This document shows positions 1-10,030 of a stretch of 64,000 nucleotides of DNA, piece after piece. The notes beneath the pieces were generated by a model. That model had not been told where the DNA came from and did not search any database. It was given only the letters and a program-made list of their open reading frames with translations. Position 1 is the stretch's first letter. Each line of letters opens with the position of its first letter. The translations under genes and the position numbers were made by a program. Source of the DNA: a virus; IMG/VR virus record IMGVR_UViG_3300042332_001411, positions 1-64,000 of that record; one strand, written 5' to 3'.

Positions 1-2
1 CA

Positions 3-635
3 AGAGGTACATCTAGCGATATTATCGTTGGCGCTGCTGCACTGTTTACAGCAGATAGTACATTAACACCAGGAACTGTCCCTGCTTTCGTTACAACTGA
101 GTCTTACAAAACGACTCTATCCAATAGCGCTAATATCGCTGCTGGAATTGAAAACGTAGGATATACAAGTAATGGTATTGAAATCACATTCCAACCTGAT
201 TTCGGCGAAGTTCAAGTAGACCAAATTCTTGACGTTGCAAAACTTTACAAACAAGGTATGCAGGTAACACTTGCTACTTCTTTTGCAGAGGCAACTTTAG
301 AAAATCTATTGTTCTCAATCGCAGGACAAGGCGACGATCTTTCAGGCACCAAATCATCATCTGCAGGACGCACACTTAATCTCGCTTCTGGCGATATCGG
401 TGAATGTCCAGTAGAGCGTGCTTTGATTGCAGTAGGTCCAGGAACAGGTGACTGTGATGAATCATCTAGCGTTGAGCGTGTTTATGTTGCATACCGTGCA
501 CTTTCTATCGAAAATGTTACAGTATCAGCAAAGCGTGACACAGCAACAATGTTTGATGTTACTTTCCGTCTTCTACCAGAAGATGCAACAGGATCTTACG
601 GAAAAATTATTGACCGTACAGTCCAAGGTTCATAA
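3..635 (+). CDS. Major tail protein (tail tube), 5' partial
   Basis: The reading frame is open from the window edge to the stop at 633-635, so the N-terminus is missing. The product is rich in beta-prone segments and ends in a stretch (SIENVTVSAKRD, MFDVTFRLLPE) typical of siphoviral tail-tube subunits, which polymerise into the tube through which DNA passes. Its place just before the tail-assembly chaperones and the tape measure is the usual position of the major tail gene. Codon use here is slightly richer in GC than in the neighbours, as is common for a highly expressed structural gene. A strong hairpin terminator follows. The family assignment rests on context and general character, not on a diagnostic motif. 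Confidence 0.7.
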   Translation, partial: RGTSSDIIVGAAALFTADSTLTPGTVPAFVTTESYKTTLSNSANIAAGIENVGYTSNGIEITFQPDFGEVQVDQILDVAKLYKQGMQVTLATSFAEATLENLLFSIAGQGDDLSGTKSSSAGRTLNLASGDIGECPVERALIAVGPGTGDCDESSSVERVYVAYRALSIENVTVSAKRDTATMFDVTFRLLPEDATGSYGKIIDRTVQGS

Positions 636-656
636 AAAACTTAATAAAGAAAAGAA

Positions 657-690
657 GGGCCCACTAGTCAAACTGGTGGGTCTTTTTTTT
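657..690 (+). terminator. Rho-independent terminator after major tail gene
   Basis: A 9-bp stem (CCCACTAGT / ACTGGTGGG, one T-G pair, CAA loop) is followed by a run of eight T. It separates the highly expressed tail-tube gene from the chaperone genes. Confidence 0.85.
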
Positions 691-698
691 GATATAAT
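690..698 (+). promoter_or_regulatory. Extended -10 promoter, leaderless, for the long chaperone
   Basis: TG-A-TATAAT directly follows the terminator T-run. The hexamer ends six bases before the ATG at 705, so transcription should start at or next to the start codon. No -35 box is evident. Confidence 0.65.
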
Positions 699-704
699 GG
701 AATT

Positions 705-1385
705 ATGGCAAACACTGTTTATGATATTAAAAATGTATATACTGTTGATGATTTTGAAATTGAGATTAGCCCTTTAAAAATTAAATATTTAAGAGAATTT
801 ATGCAAACCTTTCAATCTGTAAAAAATACAAAGACTGACGAAGAGGCTACAGACATATTAATAGAATGCATTAGAATTTGTATGAAACAGTTTTACCCCG
901 AGTGGTCCAAAAACAAAAAGGATGTAGAGGATAATTTTGATATGCCAACAATATTTGAAATATTAGATACCGCAGCAGGAATCAAACTTAGCAAAAATTC
1001 AAAAGAACCTGTAGCAAAAGACATTATAGAAGACAAATCCGTTTGGGCAGATTTAGATTTAGTCAAGTTAGAATCAGAGGCATTTTTGCTAGGGATATGG
1101 AAAGACTACAACGAACTAGAAACTTCTATATCTATGCCAGAATTAATGGCCATATTGCAATCAAAAAGAGAGGTTGACAATGAAGAAAGAAAATTTCTTG
1201 CTGCTATTCAGGGGATTGACTTAGATAAAAATAAACCAAAAGAAGAAGACCCGTGGACTAAATTAAAAAATAAAGTATTTAATGGGGGAAGACAGGATAA
1301 TGACATTCTTACCTATAAAGGCGATAAAGCCCAGAGGGCAGGGTTTGGTATTGGTATGGGTCTGGATTATGAAAAACTAAATTAG
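705..1385 (+). CDS. Tail assembly chaperone, long form
   Basis: Predicted chaperone that keeps the tape measure soluble during tail assembly. Residues about 15-100 are clearly homologous to the whole of the next gene (shared blocks: SPLKIKYLREFM versus RPLKLSLLRPFM, and AAGIKL versus ASGIKL). The second half carries the actinophage-type extension with ESEAFLLGIW, FLAAIQGIDL, DPWTKLKNKVFNGG and AGFGIGMGLDYE. In most siphoviruses this long form is made by a -1 frameshift from the short gene. Here it is a separate, unbroken 226-residue ORF placed upstream of the short paralogue. There is no ribosome binding site because the -10 box at 693-698 predicts a leaderless message. Confidence 0.8.
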   Translation: MANTVYDIKNVYTVDDFEIEISPLKIKYLREFMQTFQSVKNTKTDEEATDILIECIRICMKQFYPEWSKNKKDVEDNFDMPTIFEILDTAAGIKLSKNSKEPVAKDIIEDKSVWADLDLVKLESEAFLLGIWKDYNELETSISMPELMAILQSKREVDNEERKFLAAIQGIDLDKNKPKEEDPWTKLKNKVFNGGRQDNDILTYKGDKAQRAGFGIGMGLDYEKLN

Positions 1386-1407
1386 TGTATAAAAAAACAA
1401 GGTTTTG

Positions 1408-1416
1408 TGATATAAT
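1408..1416 (+). promoter_or_regulatory. Extended -10 promoter for short chaperone and tape measure
   Basis: TG-A-TATAAT lies about 30 bases before the ATG at 1447, followed by a normal Shine-Dalgarno (GGGAAGG, 1434-1440). This gives the short chaperone its own leadered transcript, distinct from the leaderless long form. Confidence 0.6.
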
Positions 1417-1446
1417 TAAGTTCAACCTAAACAGGGAAGGAAGTAT

Positions 1447-1782
1447 ATGCCAACAGCAAAATCAGAAGGAACAGAACTTGTCTTGATGGATGGAACAAAG
1501 ATTAGTGTTAGACCACTAAAACTTTCGTTGTTAAGACCATTTATGAAGAAGTTCGAACAGGTCGCAGCAGTAGCCGAAGATAATGATAAGTCTATGACAC
1601 TACTTGTAGAATGTGCTCAAATTGCTATGGAGCAATTTAGTCCTGAATTATCTAAAGACATTGATAAGTTAGAAGAAATATTAGATCTTCCAACAACTTA
1701 TAAAATTATTGAAGCAGCCTCTGGAATTAAATTAGCAGACGCAAATGCTCTTTTAAATACAGTACTCGCAAATAACGAATAA
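1447..1782 (+). CDS. Tail assembly chaperone, short form
   Basis: A 111-residue paralogue of the N-terminal half of the preceding gene, equivalent to the gpG-type short chaperone. It should bind the tape measure protein, which starts 19 bases downstream. I looked at its 3' end for a slippery heptamer of the X-XXY-YYZ type in the right frame and saw none. That fits with the long form being supplied by the separate gene upstream. Start chosen for the GGGAAGG ribosome binding site 6-12 bases upstream. Confidence 0.75.
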   Translation: MPTAKSEGTELVLMDGTKISVRPLKLSLLRPFMKKFEQVAAVAEDNDKSMTLLVECAQIAMEQFSPELSKDIDKLEEILDLPTTYKIIEAASGIKLADANALLNTVLANNE

Positions 1783-1801
1783 ATAAACGGGGTGTAAATG
1801 A

Positions 1802-4800
1802 ATGGCTGATGTAAACGCTAAAATTGGCGTAAGTATAGATGCATCCGCCGCTTTAGCAGAACTAAAAAGTTTACAGAGGCAACTAGCAGCCTTTCATTCA
1901 TCTCTATCAAAAGGCAGCGCAGCCTCTGTTGCAGCGCAAAAAAATCTATCTACAAATCTTTTAAATTCAATTAATTCTACGGGCAAATTTACTGCCCAAA
2001 TGGGGCTAGTAAGAAGTTCCACAGAATCATTTACTCACTCACTTGAAAAGAACAAACTTTCAATGCGTGAGTATTTCCGTTATGCAGGCGGATCTACAAA
2101 AACATTTGGAAAATTATTTTCACAAGAATTTAACACTATTGGCAAGGTAGCCGAAGAACGTGTTAAGAAAATGCAGACTCAATATATTAAAATGGGTCGT
2201 GATGCATCTGGAGCAATTAAGGCAATGTCAATTACTCCAAGAACATTGGACATGAATGACTATGCAACTAAAACAGCGCTAGCAGCACAAAAACAAGCAT
2301 TATTTAATCAACTATTAAAGCAAGGATCTACCAATCTTTTAAATTTTGGTAAAAACACTCAGTGGGCAGGTCGTCAATTAATGGTAGGTTTTACAATACC
2401 ACTTGCATATTTTGGAACAACAGCATCAAAAACATTTATGGATCTTGAAAAACAAGCGATTAAGTTTAAGCGTGTTTATGGAGACATGTTTACAACTGCT
2501 GATGAAACAAATAAGGCGCTAGGAGACATTCAAAAACTTGCTGAATCATTTACAAAGTATGGAGTTGCCGTTACTGAAACTATGGAGATGGCAGCCTCAG
2601 CAGCAGCAATGGGTAAAATGGGGGCCGAATTAACTGCTCAAGTAGCAGAGGCAACAAGGCTTGCAGTTCTTGGCGGAGTAGAACAAGCACAGGCATTAGA
2701 AACAACAATATCGGTAACAAATGCTTTTGGTATAGCATCAGAAGATTTAGCAAGCAAAATAAATTTTCTTAACGCAGTTGAAAACCAGACAATTCTTTCT
2801 ATTGAAGATTTAACAGTAGCAATGCCTAAAGCAGGACCAGTTGTTAAACAGTTGGGTGGATCAGTTGAAGATTTAGCATTTTTTATGACCGCTATGAAAG
2901 AGGGTGGAATTAATGCATCCGAAGGCGCAAACGCTCTAAAATCTGGTCTAGCATCATTAATTAATCCAAGCAAAAAGGCTAGTGAAATGTTGGCTGGCTT
3001 TGGTGTTAATATTAAAGGAATTGTTGAAGCAAATCAGGGGGATATTAAAAATACCGTAATAGGATTTGCACAAGCACTAGACACCCTAGATCCACTTAAT
3101 CGTGCTCGTGCTATTGAGCAACTATTTGGTAAGTTCCAATTTTCACGTCTATCAACATTATTCCAAAACGTTACTAAAGAGGGAACACAGGCTAATAAGG
3201 TTTTACAACTCACAAATGCCTCCATTGAAGAACTTGCTATTCTTGCAGAACGAGAATTAGGAACAATTGAAAATGCTATAGGGGTTGACTTTAAAGAATC
3301 TGTTGAAAAATTAAAACTTGCTATTGCTCCAATAGGTAAAACATTTTTAGAGGCGATAACACCAATTGCAACAGTTTTAGGAAAAATGCTAGCAAAGTTT
3401 AATGACCTTGGAGAAGGAACTAAAAAGTTTATTGTCATAGCGTCAACACTTGTTGGAGTAATTGGTCCAGTATTATTGATGACTTTTGGTTTAGTTCTAA
3501 ATGCTGGAGCAAATATAATTAAACTATTTGCAACTATGAGGGCTGGATTCTTAAAGTCTAGCAGTGGAACTAAGATTTTAGCAGAACAAACAAATTATTT
3601 AAATTCAGAACAAATGGAAGCAGCAACAGTTGCGACTTCTTTAAATCAAGCACACAACAAACTTACTCAATCATTTACCGTAGAAGCAGTAGCAGTTAAA
3701 GCATTAAGACAGGCATATCTAGATGCAACCATTGCTGCAACCAATTTTGCTAGGGCAAATCCTGGAATGATGGGGCCAGGAGTAATAAAAGGCGGAAAGA
3801 CTCCAAAGAAATATGCAAAAGGTATTCCTACCGTTCCAGGAACTGGAAATAAAGATACTGTTCCTTCTTTATTAACTCCAGGAGAAGCAGTTTTACCAAC
3901 ATCTGTTTCACAAAATCCAGCGTATCAACCAATTATTCAAGGAATGATAGATGGAACATTACAAGAATTTAATGAAGGAACTCCTAATGCTCAAATTAAA
4001 AATTCTCCACAATTAAATAAAACTGTTTTTGCACATGCTGTTGACAACAGAGTTTTGTCTGGTTCAAATGTCCCGTCATCTATGCAGGCTGCTGGTTTTA
4101 CAAAAGCAAATGCATTTTCTGCAATTGGGTTTGATGTAAATCCTTCAGTAAACTCTAGACTTATTTCTAACAAAGTTCCCGTATCAGAATACCTATCAGA
4201 AATTAAATCACCGTTATCAACACAAACAATGACATCTAGACTTATTGATCTTGGCGCATCGCCAAAAGAGGCTGCACGTGTAACAGAAACAATGAAAAAT
4301 AATCTTATTAAATCTCTTGAGCCACTGCCTCAGAATCGACTTATTGGAGATAGCGATATTTATTCAAGAATGGGTAATTTAAAAACTGGAATTCTTGGTG
4401 GTATGGTTAAAAAATCTGAAAAGGGATTGTTTGGAAATTCAGTAAAACAACTTTATGCAAATACAACCTTTAGTCAATCTGGAAAATCTTTAGTTACAAT
4501 GAATTCAACTGCTCCAATTGGCGCAGTAATTGATGCTGTCAAAAAAACAAAAACTAGACAGTCATCTGTAGATGTATTGCGAAATTTACAAAAAATAGAT
4601 CCAAATTTAAATATTCCGGTAAGACTTGATGCAAATGGAAATATTACAGCATATAGCAGACCAGAAATAAGTAAAACAACTGGAAAGATGACAAGCACAA
4701 AAAACGTAGGAGTTTTAAGTGGGGATAAGTTTATTGTTGGAAGAGAAAATCGTGGTGGGGGAAGAAAACTTAAAGTAAGTAAAAATGCTAGACAATTGGC

Positions 4801-7800
4801 ATCTCAAGAATTACTTGGCACAACAAAAAATAGTCCGCAATCTGTTAGAAAAGGAAGCACCATAATAGAAGACATACGTCGCTATCAACAGGCTAGATAT
4901 AACAGAGAAGATAACGCTTTACTTGAGGCAATGAGAGGTGGCACAAAGTCTGGAGTTGTTACTGGTCAGACAGGAATAGCAAAGCCCTCATCACTTAATG
5001 TGCTTGGCGGAGGACCAAATGATACAAGACAGATTGCAGTTGGTAAAGGTGAAGCAGTTCTTACTCAAAAAACAACATCATCACTTCGTGCAGGCAAACA
5101 AGTATTTATTCCAGGGATGGGAAGACTTGGCATCTTTGGAGCAGACGGAGGAATTCCTGGAGGACAAACTCAGGGTGGCAGTCTAGATATACCTTTCTCA
5201 GGTACTAAACCTGCAAGCGCTAAATTAAAAGAGTATGAACAGAATATGAAGATTTCAGCAAAACAATTAGATTCTAAAATAGAAATGCAAAAAAAAGAAA
5301 ACAAAATGACAAAACAATCTCTTGATGATAAAAGACAACTAAATAAATTTACTAAAGCAGAAATAAAAAATCAAAGATCTATGTCAGTTGGAAGAGTTGC
5401 AGGCCCAATTGCTGGAATTGCAGGCACCGCTTCTATGGCTGGATACATGACAGGAAATGCTGGTTTAGGAAATGCAATGATGGGACTTTCAGCCTTAGCC
5501 ATGGCTGCCCAAATGGTAACAGGAAAATTTTCTGCAATAGCAGTTAGCGCTGCTCTTGTTGCAACAACAGTAATCTTACTAAGAAAAGAATTTGACAAAG
5601 CAAGAAAAGAAGCAATAGAAATGAACAAGGCCACAGGTGCTAGTTCTCAAGCAATAGATAAGTATGCTAAGTTTAGTAATAAAGTAACTGCTTCAGAAAT
5701 TATGGATCGACGTAGATCTCAAAAATTTGCTCTTACTCAAACTGCTGCTGGTAAAACCACTTTTGGTGGAGCGTTTGTACAAACAGAAGATGGCAAAGCC
5801 CTTGCAGAATCTTTTGCAAAACAAATATCTAGCAAAAATGGAAATATTCAAACAAGTGTTCAAGATCTAACATCTCAACTTTCAACAAGCGTATTGGCGG
5901 GGGCTCTTACTGCAGATCAAGCAAAAAGTATTGCTGTAAATCTTGCAGACGAACTTGGAAATATGAGTCTAGGCTTACAGGTTACTGCTAATTTGACAGA
6001 ATTATTGGGTCCAGATGGAAAAAATATATTAACAAACGGAATAGAAATTAGAGCAAAAATGATTCAAGACCAACAAAACAAAGTTGCAAATAGTGCAAAC
6101 GCATTTGGTAATAATAAAATTGGTAACTTTGCATCACAGAAGAAAATACAAATAGCAGGCACTGGATCCTTAGCAGCAGGGGGAGCAGCGACTGGCGCAC
6201 TTATTGGTTCTGCAGTTCCAGTTGTTGGCACTGCTGTTGGTTTAGTTGTTGGTGCTGCAATCGGCGCAGGAATAGGATATGCAGTACAAAAAAGTAAAAG
6301 TAAAGTTACTGGTGCGTTAGCAGGAGCATTGGTAGCAGACATGGAAACTGCACTACAGGTTCAGTCTCAATTACAAGACGCTCTAACAGTTTCTTTTGAA
6401 AAAAGAATTAAAGAAGCAAAGGCTGCAGGAGATACTGCAAAAGCATATGAATTACAATTGCAATATACAAAAGAAAAAAATGCTCTTGATGCAAAAGGCC
6501 TAGAGTTAAATACGCAAATAATGGATATCTATAAAAACGCAGGATCAGGGCAAGAAGCACTTTTAAATGGTATTAAGCAAGATGCTAAAGATGCATATAA
6601 AGGCACCAATGAATCAAAGTATGTTGACTCTGCTCAAGCGTTATTGGGTAATGCTCGTAAAACAGGAATATCTCGTGAGCAAGAGGCTTTAATTAACTTA
6701 CAAATAAGCAGTAAAACTTTAAAGCCTAGCGAAGTCACAAGTCTTTTTGGAATGTTTGAGGGCAAAGAAAAAGAAACAAAATTAATTGCAGATATCCTTG
6801 TTAATAGACCAAAATTAGGATCAGACGTATCTACCATATTAGGATTAATTACAGACAAACAAGGGGTTGCAAACGAACAACTAAAGACTGAGGTTCTTGT
6901 TGCTATTAGTGCAGCAAAAACAGATCAAGACGCACAAAGAATTATTGACCTTGTCGGCGCAATTGGACAGTTTGGAGGCATCCTTGATGCAGATGTTGCA
7001 ATAGATTTTTATATGAAAAACAAAGGCCTTGCAGAACAATTTTTAACGACATGGGAAGAATTACAAAGTGCAAAAAATATTACACTAGACGTTGTATACG
7101 ATATTGATTATCGCCTTAAAGGGCAAATTGATGAAGAATATTTTAAGACACTTAAAGGGGATGATGATAAAAAGATATACACAAAAACAATTTCTTTAAT
7201 TTATAATGCAGATGTAGAAACAGTTATTAATGGCGATGACTACAAGGCTTGGCTTCCTCAGAACAAAACAGAAACAGACGCTAATGGAAAAACATATCAA
7301 TTTGGTGGGGCTGAATTTGCAGGGAAAAATCTAACCAGTGCACAGATGATTAAGGAATATGCAAATGACGTAGCAAAATCAGCGGTTGAAACAGGAGTAG
7401 TTCCTCCACAAACTGCACCTGCCACTACTGTTAACACAGGCACAAGACAAAGTACCCCATACGATTCTATATTGACTGATTTAAAACGTACAAGAAATTC
7501 AAAAATTAATGCTGAGGGTGGCGCTCCAGAACTTATGCGTATTCTTGGTAAAAACAAAGATATTAAAATATTTAATGGCCTTGATCAACAATTAGCCAAG
7601 GCTGGAGCAAATACAGACTTTATTGATTGGGTCGGCGGACTAGAAAAAGCAATACAAAATAAATTAATTAAAGTAGCAAAAGATGGAACAGTTGCAGTTA
7701 CTGCATTAGGCAAGGCTGCTCAAAAGGCCTTTGATGAGAAACAGTTGGGATCATTTGCTGCCCAACAAGTTAATGCAATAGAAGGAGCAAAAGCACAAAG

Positions 7801-9427
7801 AACTGCTTTTGTAAAATTAACTGCAGCAGGAATGGATCAAGCCCAGGCTTTAGAGTTAGTCGCTGATGCAAACTTTGCTGTGGCTATTTCTCGTGTAAAA
7901 GATATAAAAGAATTAAAAGAATTAATAAAATTATATCAAGATGCAGAAATAGCGGTAAAAGGAACGGCAAGGGCAAACGATCCAATTAGAGCATTCCGTG
8001 ACGACATGGATAAAATTAATGAAATGCTTGACGTTCAAGAAAGACAAGCAAAGGCTAAATATCAACCAGAAATTGATAGAGTAAATGGTTTAATTGAAGC
8101 AAACGAAAAAGCAATAGAGGCCAAACAACGCTACTCTGAGATGACTTATGACAGACCAATTCAAAAACTTCAAAACGAAATTACAGAATTAAATTATGAT
8201 TTATCGCTAATAGAAAAAACAGCCTCAACAATAACTGAAAAATATGATAAACAAAGAGAGGCCTTGGAGCAAGTTTATTCAATTAATTCAAGAATTGCAG
8301 ATCAACAAAAGGCTAAAATTTCTCTTGCTGATGCATTAACAAGTGGAGATATTTCACAAGCAGCCCAGATAGTGCAAGACATTAGAAGTCAAGAACAAAC
8401 TTATGCAAAAGAGGAAAGTTTAAATGCTCTAGAAATTGCCCAAACTAATGAAATAAATGCTTTAAGGTCAACAGGCGGATTATCTAAACTTCAAATTGAA
8501 GAAAAGATTTATACTTTGGGACAAGACATATATTCTTTAGAACAAAAGCAGAAAGTTGTTACAGCAGAAATTGTAGTGCTTCAAGATAAAAACTATGACC
8601 TAAAAGTTGGGGAGTTAGCAAAAGCACAAGGACTACTTGATAATGAAATAAAACTTATTGAAAAATCAAGATTAAAATATGCAGAGGCAGAACTTGCTAT
8701 TAAAAGTGCAGAAGTTAACACTGACGATTATACCGAGGCATTAAAAAGATCAGAAGAAGTTTTAAAAAGAATGGCAATTCTATGGGCATCTCTGGGAAGT
8801 AAAACATCAGCAGACCTAGGAGCCATTACAGGAGCAGTTGAAGACCCAAAGGATAAAGGTGTAGACAAAAAAGCAGAAGACAAAAAAGCAGAAGACAAAC
8901 CCCCAGCCAAAACAAACCTTATAAGCGTTACAGCCAAAAGCGGACAAACATTATCCAGTATTGCTAAGGCGAACAATACAACCGTAAAAGAATTACTTGC
9001 CATAAACCCAGTACTAACCAGCAATCCTAAATATAATAATGGAAATACAATCTTTAACGGAACAACAGTTAAGGTCCCAGGGAAAATGTATGGAGGCGTT
9101 GTTTCTGGAAGTGGAATGTTAGATAAAGTTCCTACCATGCTCACTCCAGGAGAATTTGTCATGAATAGGGCTGCTTCACAAAAATTTGGCCCACTGTTAG
9201 AAAGGATGAATGAATCTAAATATCCAGGAAGTATGTCCCTTGGTGGAAACCCTGTGGTAAATATGGTTAGCAATAATTCAGCAAATAACAGGAGCAGTTC
9301 AGTGTATAATTATAGTTTAAATGTAGGAGTAAATGGAACTTCTGCAAGTCCAGACGATATTGCAAGAACAGTAATTACGCAAATTAGACACATGGATGCT
9401 AGAAGATTGAGGGGGAATACATACTAA
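1802..9427 (+). CDS. Tail tape measure protein with LysM domain
   Basis: At 2541 residues this is by far the largest gene of the window. It sets tail length and is probably ejected with the DNA. The N-terminal third contains the TP901-type tape-measure core (PKAGPVVKQLGGSVEDLAFF, then MKEGGINASEGANALKSG, about residues 340-385). It is followed by hydrophobic segments (near 545-570 and glycine/alanine-rich ones near 1200-1260 and 1460-1495) and long coiled-coil-like stretches. Residues about 2373-2428 form a LysM peptidoglycan-binding domain, and two LTPGE(A/F)V blocks (about 690 and 2443) recur. At the common 1.5 angstrom per residue the tail would be near 380 nm, which is inference. The stop overlaps the next start (TAATG). 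Confidence 0.93.
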   Translation: MADVNAKIGVSIDASAALAELKSLQRQLAAFHSSLSKGSAASVAAQKNLSTNLLNSINSTGKFTAQMGLVRSSTESFTHSLEKNKLSMREYFRYAGGSTKTFGKLFSQEFNTIGKVAEERVKKMQTQYIKMGRDASGAIKAMSITPRTLDMNDYATKTALAAQKQALFNQLLKQGSTNLLNFGKNTQWAGRQLMVGFTIPLAYFGTTASKTFMDLEKQAIKFKRVYGDMFTTADETNKALGDIQKLAESFTKYGVAVTETMEMAASAAAMGKMGAELTAQVAEATRLAVLGGVEQAQALETTISVTNAFGIASEDLASKINFLNAVENQTILSIEDLTVAMPKAGPVVKQLGGSVEDLAFFMTAMKEGGINASEGANALKSGLASLINPSKKASEMLAGFGVNIKGIVEANQGDIKNTVIGFAQALDTLDPLNRARAIEQLFGKFQFSRLSTLFQNVTKEGTQANKVLQLTNASIEELAILAERELGTIENAIGVDFKESVEKLKLAIAPIGKTFLEAITPIATVLGKMLAKFNDLGEGTKKFIVIASTLVGVIGPVLLMTFGLVLNAGANIIKLFATMRAGFLKSSSGTKILAEQTNYLNSEQMEAATVATSLNQAHNKLTQSFTVEAVAVKALRQAYLDATIAATNFARANPGMMGPGVIKGGKTPKKYAKGIPTVPGTGNKDTVPSLLTPGEAVLPTSVSQNPAYQPIIQGMIDGTLQEFNEGTPNAQIKNSPQLNKTVFAHAVDNRVLSGSNVPSSMQAAGFTKANAFSAIGFDVNPSVNSRLISNKVPVSEYLSEIKSPLSTQTMTSRLIDLGASPKEAARVTETMKNNLIKSLEPLPQNRLIGDSDIYSRMGNLKTGILGGMVKKSEKGLFGNSVKQLYANTTFSQSGKSLVTMNSTAPIGAVIDAVKKTKTRQSSVDVLRNLQKIDPNLNIPVRLDANGNITAYSRPEISKTTGKMTSTKNVGVLSGDKFIVGRENRGGGRKLKVSKNARQLASQELLGTTKNSPQSVRKGSTIIEDIRRYQQARYNREDNALLEAMRGGTKSGVVTGQTGIAKPSSLNVLGGGPNDTRQIAVGKGEAVLTQKTTSSLRAGKQVFIPGMGRLGIFGADGGIPGGQTQGGSLDIPFSGTKPASAKLKEYEQNMKISAKQLDSKIEMQKKENKMTKQSLDDKRQLNKFTKAEIKNQRSMSVGRVAGPIAGIAGTASMAGYMTGNAGLGNAMMGLSALAMAAQMVTGKFSAIAVSAALVATTVILLRKEFDKARKEAIEMNKATGASSQAIDKYAKFSNKVTASEIMDRRRSQKFALTQTAAGKTTFGGAFVQTEDGKALAESFAKQISSKNGNIQTSVQDLTSQLSTSVLAGALTADQAKSIAVNLADELGNMSLGLQVTANLTELLGPDGKNILTNGIEIRAKMIQDQQNKVANSANAFGNNKIGNFASQKKIQIAGTGSLAAGGAATGALIGSAVPVVGTAVGLVVGAAIGAGIGYAVQKSKSKVTGALAGALVADMETALQVQSQLQDALTVSFEKRIKEAKAAGDTAKAYELQLQYTKEKNALDAKGLELNTQIMDIYKNAGSGQEALLNGIKQDAKDAYKGTNESKYVDSAQALLGNARKTGISREQEALINLQISSKTLKPSEVTSLFGMFEGKEKETKLIADILVNRPKLGSDVSTILGLITDKQGVANEQLKTEVLVAISAAKTDQDAQRIIDLVGAIGQFGGILDADVAIDFYMKNKGLAEQFLTTWEELQSAKNITLDVVYDIDYRLKGQIDEEYFKTLKGDDDKKIYTKTISLIYNADVETVINGDDYKAWLPQNKTETDANGKTYQFGGAEFAGKNLTSAQMIKEYANDVAKSAVETGVVPPQTAPATTVNTGTRQSTPYDSILTDLKRTRNSKINAEGGAPELMRILGKNKDIKIFNGLDQQLAKAGANTDFIDWVGGLEKAIQNKLIKVAKDGTVAVTALGKAAQKAFDEKQLGSFAAQQVNAIEGAKAQRTAFVKLTAAGMDQAQALELVADANFAVAISRVKDIKELKELIKLYQDAEIAVKGTARANDPIRAFRDDMDKINEMLDVQERQAKAKYQPEIDRVNGLIEANEKAIEAKQRYSEMTYDRPIQKLQNEITELNYDLSLIEKTASTITEKYDKQREALEQVYSINSRIADQQKAKISLADALTSGDISQAAQIVQDIRSQEQTYAKEESLNALEIAQTNEINALRSTGGLSKLQIEEKIYTLGQDIYSLEQKQKVVTAEIVVLQDKNYDLKVGELAKAQGLLDNEIKLIEKSRLKYAEAELAIKSAEVNTDDYTEALKRSEEVLKRMAILWASLGSKTSADLGAITGAVEDPKDKGVDKKAEDKKAEDKPPAKTNLISVTAKSGQTLSSIAKANNTTVKELLAINPVLTSNPKYNNGNTIFNGTTVKVPGKMYGGVVSGSGMLDKVPTMLTPGEFVMNRAASQKFGPLLERMNESKYPGSMSLGGNPVVNMVSNNSANNRSSSVYNYSLNVGVNGTSASPDDIARTVITQIRHMDARRLRGNTY

Positions 9428-10029
9428 TGGCCAATGCAGCATATTTAACAGGTAGACGTAAATATGGCCTTCCACAAGCCATGCTTTGGTCTGATAATCC
9501 AGGAACCCTATCTAATGGATTTTATTATCCCGATGGATATGAAATTGGATCAAATTTAACAGGGGTCCCAACAGAAGACCAAAATACATTTTTAATTTTG
9601 TCAGATCATAATAGAGCAGAACTAGCCTTTAGTCAAGAAAGAATACAAAAAAAAGAAAGAATGATTAATGGAAATATGAGAGCCTATAATATAGCAGATA
9701 AAATTAGTTTGTCAACATCTTGGCAAATGCTGCCATCAAAAGCATATGCAGATAACCCATCATTTGATTCATCAGGAATAACATCTTTTAAGAACACTAC
9801 CTCCGAATACACCGTCGATGGTGGTGCAGGGGGACTAGAGTTATTGGGATGGTATGAAAATCACAAAGGCCCATTCTGGGTTTATTTAGCATATGATAGA
9901 TACGATGATAGGACTAAATATAATCAAATTGTTCAAATGTATTTTAGGGATTTTTCTTACTCTGTAGTAAAAAGAGGAACAGTTATTCATGATCTATGGA
10001 ACATTAACTTAACGCTAGAAGAGGTTTAA
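9427..10029 (+). CDS. Minor tail protein, probably distal tail
   Basis: A 200-residue protein directly behind the tape measure, where siphoviruses usually encode a distal-tail (Dit-like) protein connecting tube and tip. It is rich in aromatic and beta-prone segments (GPFWVYLAYDRYDD, IVQMYFRDFSYSV). It starts in a one-base TAATG overlap and is followed one base later by the next tail gene, so the three genes are translationally coupled. The assignment is by position; I see no diagnostic motif. Confidence 0.55.
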   Translation: MANAAYLTGRRKYGLPQAMLWSDNPGTLSNGFYYPDGYEIGSNLTGVPTEDQNTFLILSDHNRAELAFSQERIQKKERMINGNMRAYNIADKISLSTSWQMLPSKAYADNPSFDSSGITSFKNTTSEYTVDGGAGGLELLGWYENHKGPFWVYLAYDRYDDRTKYNQIVQMYFRDFSYSVVKRGTVIHDLWNINLTLEEV

Positions 10030-10030
10030 A

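Noticed and set aside
448-777. A 109-codon + strand frame across the major tail gene end and terminator
   Set aside because: It runs in another frame through the tail gene, the terminator hairpin and the start of the next gene. Its composition is that of a shadow.
1700-1782. Programmed -1 frameshift at the end of the short chaperone
   Set aside because: The only T/A-rich run (near 1750) is not in the frame needed for an X-XXY-YYZ slip, and the long form exists as a separate gene.
2638-9273. Several minus-strand frames opposite the tape measure (for example 2638-2973, 6064-6342, 8728-9273)
   Set aside because: They are antisense to a strongly supported gene, have Ala/Pro/Ser-biased shadow composition and lack ribosome binding sites or promoters.
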